DNA of 6,997 bases from an uncultured Clostridia bacterium (GTDB lineage: Bacteria; Bacillota; Clostridia; Christensenellales; Aristaeellaceae). The stretch is from assembly GCA_944363005.1 (NCBI GenBank), contig CALVTV010000230.1, forward strand, positions 1-6,997. Reading direction: 5' to 3'. The notes under the pieces are model-generated. The model was not told where the DNA came from and made no database searches. It saw only the letters and a program-made list of their open reading frames with translations. Positions within the stretch are counted from its first letter, which is position 1, and each line of letters begins with the position of its first letter. This document shows, piece after piece, positions 1 through 6,997 of the stretch. The position numbers were made by a program, and so were the translations under genes.

Positions 1-1214
<1,214 letters not shown>

Positions 1215-1224
1215 AGGGGTTGCA

Positions 1225-1231
1225 CTCCCTT
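1225..1231 (-). promoter_or_regulatory. Ribosome binding site of rpoC
   Basis: AAGGGAG on the minus strand lies 10 bases before the TTG at 1214. This site and the in-frame TGA just upstream decide the non-ATG start of rpoC. The spacing is slightly long but acceptable. Confidence 0.7.
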
Positions 1232-1245
1232 CTCACTTGGGTCTG

Positions 1246-1274
1246 CCCCCGCCGTGCGGCTGGCACAGCGGGGG
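1246..1274 (-). other. Stem-loop in the rpoB-rpoC spacer, nearest rpoC
   Basis: A 7-bp GC-only stem (1246-1252 with 1268-1274) is followed by one mismatch, a further 4-bp stem (1254-1257 with 1263-1266) and a 5-base loop. On neither strand is it followed by a T run, so it is not an ordinary intrinsic terminator. It ends about 15 bases before the rpoC Shine-Dalgarno. Possible roles are RNA processing, mRNA stability or control of rpoC translation; these are inference. Confidence 0.7.
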
Positions 1275-1283
1275 TTTGGCTAT

Positions 1284-1305
1284 GGCAAAGCAAACGCGCC
1301 TTGCC
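1284..1305 (-). other. Stem-loop in the rpoB-rpoC spacer, middle
   Basis: In the minus-strand RNA, GGCAAGGC pairs with GCUUUGCC (8 bp including one G-U pair) around a 6-base loop. The G-U pair would be an A-C mismatch on the other strand, so the structure fits the rpoBC transcript better. There is no T tract after it. Confidence 0.55.
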
Positions 1306-1311
1306 GTTGAC

Positions 1312-1332
1312 GCCTCGGTCTTTGGCCGGGGC
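1312..1332 (-). other. Stem-loop in the rpoB-rpoC spacer, nearest rpoB
   Basis: Two 3-bp GC helices separated by one mismatch close a 7-base loop, starting about 10 bases after the rpoB stop codon. It is the weakest of the three spacer hairpins and could be chance in GC-rich DNA. Confidence 0.35.
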
Positions 1333-1342
1333 TGTTGTTCGC

Positions 1343-5158
<3,816 letters not shown>

Positions 5159-5165
5159 GAATGCC

Positions 5166-5174
5166 ATCACCCCT
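5166..5174 (-). promoter_or_regulatory. Ribosome binding site of rpoB
   Basis: AGGGGTGAT on the minus strand matches 7 of 9 bases of the full anti-Shine-Dalgarno complement GGAGGTGAT and lies 7 bases before ATG 5158. It favours that start over GTG 5170 and ATG 5167, which fall inside the site. Confidence 0.7.
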
Positions 5175-5200
5175 AACTTGTCTCACCCTTGCAAAGGCTA

Positions 5201-5229
5201 TATATACAGCAACAGGCAATCGCTTTCAA
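5201..5229 (-). promoter_or_regulatory. Second, proximal rpoB promoter (P2)
   Basis: On the minus strand TTGAAA (5229-5224), a 17-base spacer and TATATA (5206-5201) form a plausible sigma-A promoter. The start site would be near 5192-5194, giving a leader of about 35 bases before the rpoB ATG. The -10 element matches consensus at 4 of 6 bases, so this is weaker than the distal promoter. Confidence 0.5.
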
Positions 5230-5236
5230 CTGCCCA

Positions 5237-5265
5237 TTGCAAAACAGTGAAAAGCGTTGTACAAT
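5237..5265 (+). promoter_or_regulatory. Candidate plus-strand promoter inside the rpoB leader
   Basis: TTGCAA (5237-5242), a 17-base spacer and TACAAT (5260-5265) form a sigma-A-like promoter pointing right, with a start near 5272. It could drive the membrane gene at 5534 with a leader of about 260 bases, and its transcript would cross the main rpoB promoter in the opposite direction. A nearer but weaker alternative for that gene is TTGCCC (5452-5457) with TATGTT (5476-5481) at 18-base spacing. No promoter for that gene is certain. Confidence 0.4.
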
Positions 5266-5312
5266 GTAGTGGACGGGTTAACGCGGACAAAGGGGCGTAC
5301 CCGTGCCTATTG

Positions 5313-5326
5313 TGCATACTGATGCA
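5313..5326 (-). other. Small stem-loop at the predicted 5' end of the rpoB mRNA
   Basis: TGCAT and ATGCA arms (5 bp) around a 4-base loop begin one or two bases after the start site predicted for the distal promoter. A hairpin at the extreme 5' end could protect the mRNA from decay. It is short and may be coincidental. Confidence 0.3.
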
Positions 5327-5333
5327 ATATAGT

Positions 5334-5362
5334 ATTGTACCCCCTTTTTAAAGGCTTGTCAA
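5334..5362 (-). promoter_or_regulatory. Main rpoB promoter (P1)
   Basis: On the minus strand a perfect TTGACA (5362-5357), a 17-base spacer and TACAAT (5339-5334) make a near-consensus sigma-A promoter. The start would be near 5327-5328, giving a leader of about 170 bases before rpoB. It is the best promoter in the window and supports rpoB as the first gene of its transcript. Confidence 0.85.
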
Positions 5363-5369
5363 GCATTTC

Positions 5370-5410
5370 CTCCTTTTTGATGTAAAAATATTTTTGATTT
5401 CCGTTAAAAT
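5370..5410 (-). promoter_or_regulatory. A/T-tract block upstream of P1, possible UP element
   Basis: Directly upstream of the -35 box, phased A and T runs (including AAAAATATTTTT on the minus strand) stand out in otherwise GC-rich DNA. Such tracts commonly bind the alpha-subunit C-terminal domain and boost strong promoters. The role is inferred from position and composition. Confidence 0.45.
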
Positions 5411-5522
5411 CTGTAATATCTCCGCCCAAAAGGAAAAAAAGGCCCTCGCGTTTGCCCCGCCTGCCGCCAAACCGGTATGTTTTGTATGTCCATGGCAATC
5501 GTACCCCCTGTATTTTGCAAAC

Positions 5523-5526
5523 GGAG
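5523..5526 (+). promoter_or_regulatory. Ribosome binding site of the membrane gene
   Basis: GGAG lies 7 bases before ATG 5534. It fixes the start there rather than at the upstream in-frame codon at 5477, and is direct evidence that the plus strand is the coding strand here. Confidence 0.6.
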
Positions 5527-5533
5527 ATATTCT

Positions 5534-6217
5534 ATGGCAAAAAAGGATCTGCAAAAGTCCCAGGCGTCGCGTCTTTGGAAGTCCAAGCTTCCAACCGATC
5601 AGGTTGCGCAGTGCGCACCCTTTTTGAGCAAGGGCCTTCGGGTGTTGTGCGGTCTGAACCTCGCCCTCCTGTCCTTTGCCGTCCTTTTCTCCGTAATGAC
5701 TACGCTTGCGAATATTCCGGACACAGATCTCATCGAGAGCACCGCAGGCCCCGTGATTTGGGCGGTGTATGGCGCCGTACTGCTTGTCCTCTCCCGGTAG
5801 ATCCCGGACTACCGCCTGCCCGGAACCTGCACTCTGGCTTACAGCGTAGGGCGCGCGTTCAGCAATATACTTCTCCCCTCCGAGCAGGCATCCATATATT
5901 TCGAATTTCTTGCAACGTTGCTGCCTTTTATATTGTACATCGGCCGATATTCCGAATACAAGGCGCACGCAGCCGTGCTGCACGATGCGAATCAGCGTCT
6001 GGCCCGCAGATGGCAGCAGCTTTGGTCTTGTGAAGTTGCCTGTCTGATCAGTGCTACAGTCGCCGCTTTCACTTTGTTCTTCGTGCCCCGTGTAGGATTC
6101 GTTCTCGTTGTCGTTGTTACTTTGAGCGACCTTGTCATCAGTGGCGCGCGGGCCGTCTACCTTTATCAGACAGCGAACGCGCTGCTCGCATTCTCCCAGA
6201 GGTACAAGGCGAATTAA
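5534..6217 (+). pseudogene. Unrecognised multi-pass membrane protein, interrupted by one in-frame TAG
   Basis: One reading frame runs from ATG 5534 (GGAG ribosome binding site, 7-base spacing) to TAA 6217, broken only by TAG at 5798-5800, codon 89. It reads as 88 residues, the stop, then 138 more. I do not recognise the family. Visible features are a hydrophilic, Lys-rich N-terminus (MAKKDLQKSQ), then hydrophobic segments at about 36-58, 72-88, 121-137, 165-184 and 188-206, and a short charged C-terminus. The TAG falls at the end of the second segment, so the first fragment alone would keep two of about five segments. No well-placed start with a ribosome binding site follows the TAG; the next candidate, TTG 5918, has none. 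A plus-strand terminator lies about 75 bases after the final stop. It is less GC-rich than rpoB. It could be a recent nonsense mutation, a suppressed amber codon, a sequencing error, or two short genes. Confidence 0.6.
5798..5800 (+). other. In-frame amber codon (TAG)
   Basis: The triplet follows codons for VLLVLSR and precedes IPDYRLPG in the same frame. A single C-to-T change from CAG (Gln) would account for it. The other stops visible here are TAA (rpoB and the end of this frame) and TGA (the gene at 6399-6950). Confidence 0.7.
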
Positions 6218-6250
6218 CCCCGCCCCTGTCCGCAGAAACGCGGCAAATAC

Positions 6251-6279
6251 AAAAACAGACGGGAGCATCCCCCCGCCTG
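6251..6279 (-). terminator. Rho-independent terminator, minus strand
   Basis: In the minus-strand RNA, CAGGCGGG pairs with CCCGUCUG (8 bp, including one G-U pair) around an 8-base loop, followed directly by UUUUU. The G-U pair becomes an A-C mismatch on the other strand, and the T run exists only in this direction. It lies about 120 bases after the stop of the 6399-6950 gene and most likely ends its transcript. Confidence 0.75.
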
Positions 6280-6293
6280 AATACGCATTTTCC

Positions 6294-6315
6294 GCCTGCC
6301 GTCCGGCAGGCTTTT
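6294..6315 (+). terminator. Rho-independent terminator, plus strand
   Basis: GCCTGCC and GGCAGGC form a perfect 7-bp stem around the loop GTCC, followed by TTTT. There is no T run for the opposite direction. It sits about 75 bases after the TAA at 6217 and would end plus-strand transcription of the membrane gene. Confidence 0.75.
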
Positions 6316-6398
6316 CTACTATATCTCTAAATAAATCGCGCGAAGCGCAGCCTCCCCTGTGCCTAATGCGGGCTCCATTCGCAAAGCAAGGCAGAGCC

Positions 6399-6950
6399 TC
6401 ACTCCAAACTCGCCGCAGCGCCTAGCGCATAGAGCGCCTGCTCATTCGTCTCTGCCTCGATGAGGTAAACAAAGTCTCCATCCCGGGCCGCGAGCACCGC
6501 CGTTCCGTTTTCAAGCGCGTACACCGCGTCCATACCCGCGATGACAAAGCCCGTGATCAGCTGCATCTGCACGCCTTCCGCGGAAAGCCGCTCCAGGTAG
6601 GCCGCCGGGGTCGCGCTCAGCGCGCGCACCGTGCTGCCGTCCGCCAGCGTATACCTGCGCGTGACGACGCGGCAGATCTGTCCGCCCATGCGCACATCCT
6701 GCGCCGTCGTGCCCGTCTCCTGTTCGTTGAGCGCGAGCAACGCCCCCGGGAAGAGCACAGAAGCCCGCTCCCCCTGCACAAGCGGCGCGGGCGTCGCCTG
6801 CGCGCGGGCCCCCGCTTCCATCTTCTTCTCGCCCGCAAGTTGATAGATCATCGTCCCGGAAAAGAGCGCGGCCATCACCAGCGCGCAGAGCACGCCAATG
6901 CCCGCCGTCATCACCCCCGCCAATCGATGAGGGGTTTTTCTGCCATTCAT
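6399..6950 (-). CDS. Hypothetical membrane-anchored extracytoplasmic protein
   Basis: A 183-residue protein of unrecognised family. Residues 1-11 are positively charged, residues 12-37 form one hydrophobic segment (signal anchor or uncleaved signal peptide), 38-60 are a polar, Ala/Pro-rich linker, and roughly 61-183 form a small soluble domain that should lie outside the membrane by the positive-inside rule. The C-terminal part has regular alternating beta-strand-like stretches such as AVLAARDGDFVYLIEAET. There is no lipobox cysteine: the only cysteine inside the anchor, C22, lacks the usual context. The start at ATG 6950 is supported by GAGGTGA ending 4 bases upstream. An extended -10 promoter lies just before it and a terminator about 120 bases after its TGA stop, so it is probably transcribed alone. 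Codon choice is GC-rich as in rpoB, which suggests a resident gene. It is convergent with the membrane gene on the plus strand. The coding call is firm; the function is unknown. Confidence 0.8.
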   Translation of the reverse strand: MNGRKTPHRLAGVMTAGIGVLCALVMAALFSGTMIYQLAGEKKMEAGARAQATPAPLVQGERASVLFPGALLALNEQETGTTAQDVRMGGQICRVVTRRYTLADGSTVRALSATPAAYLERLSAEGVQMQLITGFVIAGMDAVYALENGTAVLAARDGDFVYLIEAETNEQALYALGAAASLE

Positions 6951-6981
6951 GGCTTCACCTCGCTGTTCCGTCTGTCCGTTC

Positions 6982-6990
6982 AGTATACCA
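6982..6990 (-). promoter_or_regulatory. Extended -10 promoter of the 6399-6950 gene
   Basis: TGGTATACT on the minus strand is an extended -10 element (TGN followed by TATACT, 5 of 6 matches). The start would be near 6975, about 25 bases before the ATG. The -35 region lies beyond the window edge and cannot be judged. Confidence 0.6.
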
Positions 6991-6997
6991 CATCCGG

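Noticed and set aside
5159..5330. A riboswitch or attenuator in the long rpoB leader.
   Set aside because: Only short scattered inverted repeats were found, with no terminator-like hairpin plus T run and no recognisable riboswitch core.
5306..5365. A 19-codon minus-strand frame (MLDKPLKRGYNTILHQYAQ) with AGGAGG just before its ATG.
   Set aside because: The AGGAGG is only 2 bases from the ATG, too close to work. The frame coincides with the -35 and -10 boxes of P1, so it lies mostly upstream of the transcript start.
5798..5800. Pyrrolysine as the explanation for the in-frame TAG.
   Set aside because: Known pyrrolysine proteins are mostly methylamine methyltransferases. This is a membrane protein with no such features, and no pyl genes are visible. 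A nonsense mutation is simpler.
5348..6268. A 306-codon open frame on the minus strand opposite the membrane gene.
   Set aside because: Its codons are in exact register with the plus-strand frame, so it stays open simply because TTA, CTA and TCA are avoided there. Its start lies inside the minus-strand terminator, its composition is unlike a folded protein, and the plus strand has the ribosome binding site, hydrophobic segments and terminator.

Overview
This window looks like chromosome from a fairly GC-rich Firmicute, most likely of the class Clostridia. The clue is a typical Gram-positive RpoB/RpoC pair: RpoB lacks the large proteobacterial insertions, has the Ala seen in Firmicutes at the Escherichia coli Ser522 position, and RpoC begins directly with the four-cysteine zinc region. 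I cannot name a genus from the sequence.

Layout, left to right. Positions 1-1214 (minus) hold the first 404 codons of rpoC, which runs off the left edge. Positions 1215-1342 are a spacer filled with three consecutive stem-loops and the rpoC ribosome binding site. Positions 1343-5158 (minus) are a complete rpoB. Positions 5159-5533 are a regulatory region with two good sigma-A-type promoters for rpoB, an A/T-rich block upstream of the stronger one, and a candidate promoter facing the other way. Positions 5534-6217 (plus) are an unrecognised multi-pass membrane protein gene split by one in-frame TAG. Positions 6218-6398 hold two rho-independent terminators of opposite orientation, placed so that the convergent transcripts overlap at their 3' ends. 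Positions 6399-6950 (minus) encode an unrecognised single-pass anchored protein, with an extended -10 promoter just upstream at the right edge.

How it works together. rpoB and rpoC encode the beta and beta' subunits, which together form the RNA polymerase active centre, and would be co-transcribed leftward from the promoters near 5330 and 5200. The usual upstream neighbours rplJ and rplL (ribosomal stalk proteins) are absent, so rpoB appears to be the first gene of its own operon. The two genes on the right have no visible functional link to transcription.

No mobile element, CRISPR array, tRNA or rRNA was seen. I found no convincing new biological system. The points most worth checking are the amber codon inside the membrane gene, the opposed promoters in front of rpoB, the structured rpoB-rpoC spacer, the crossed terminators and the long acidic RpoB tail.
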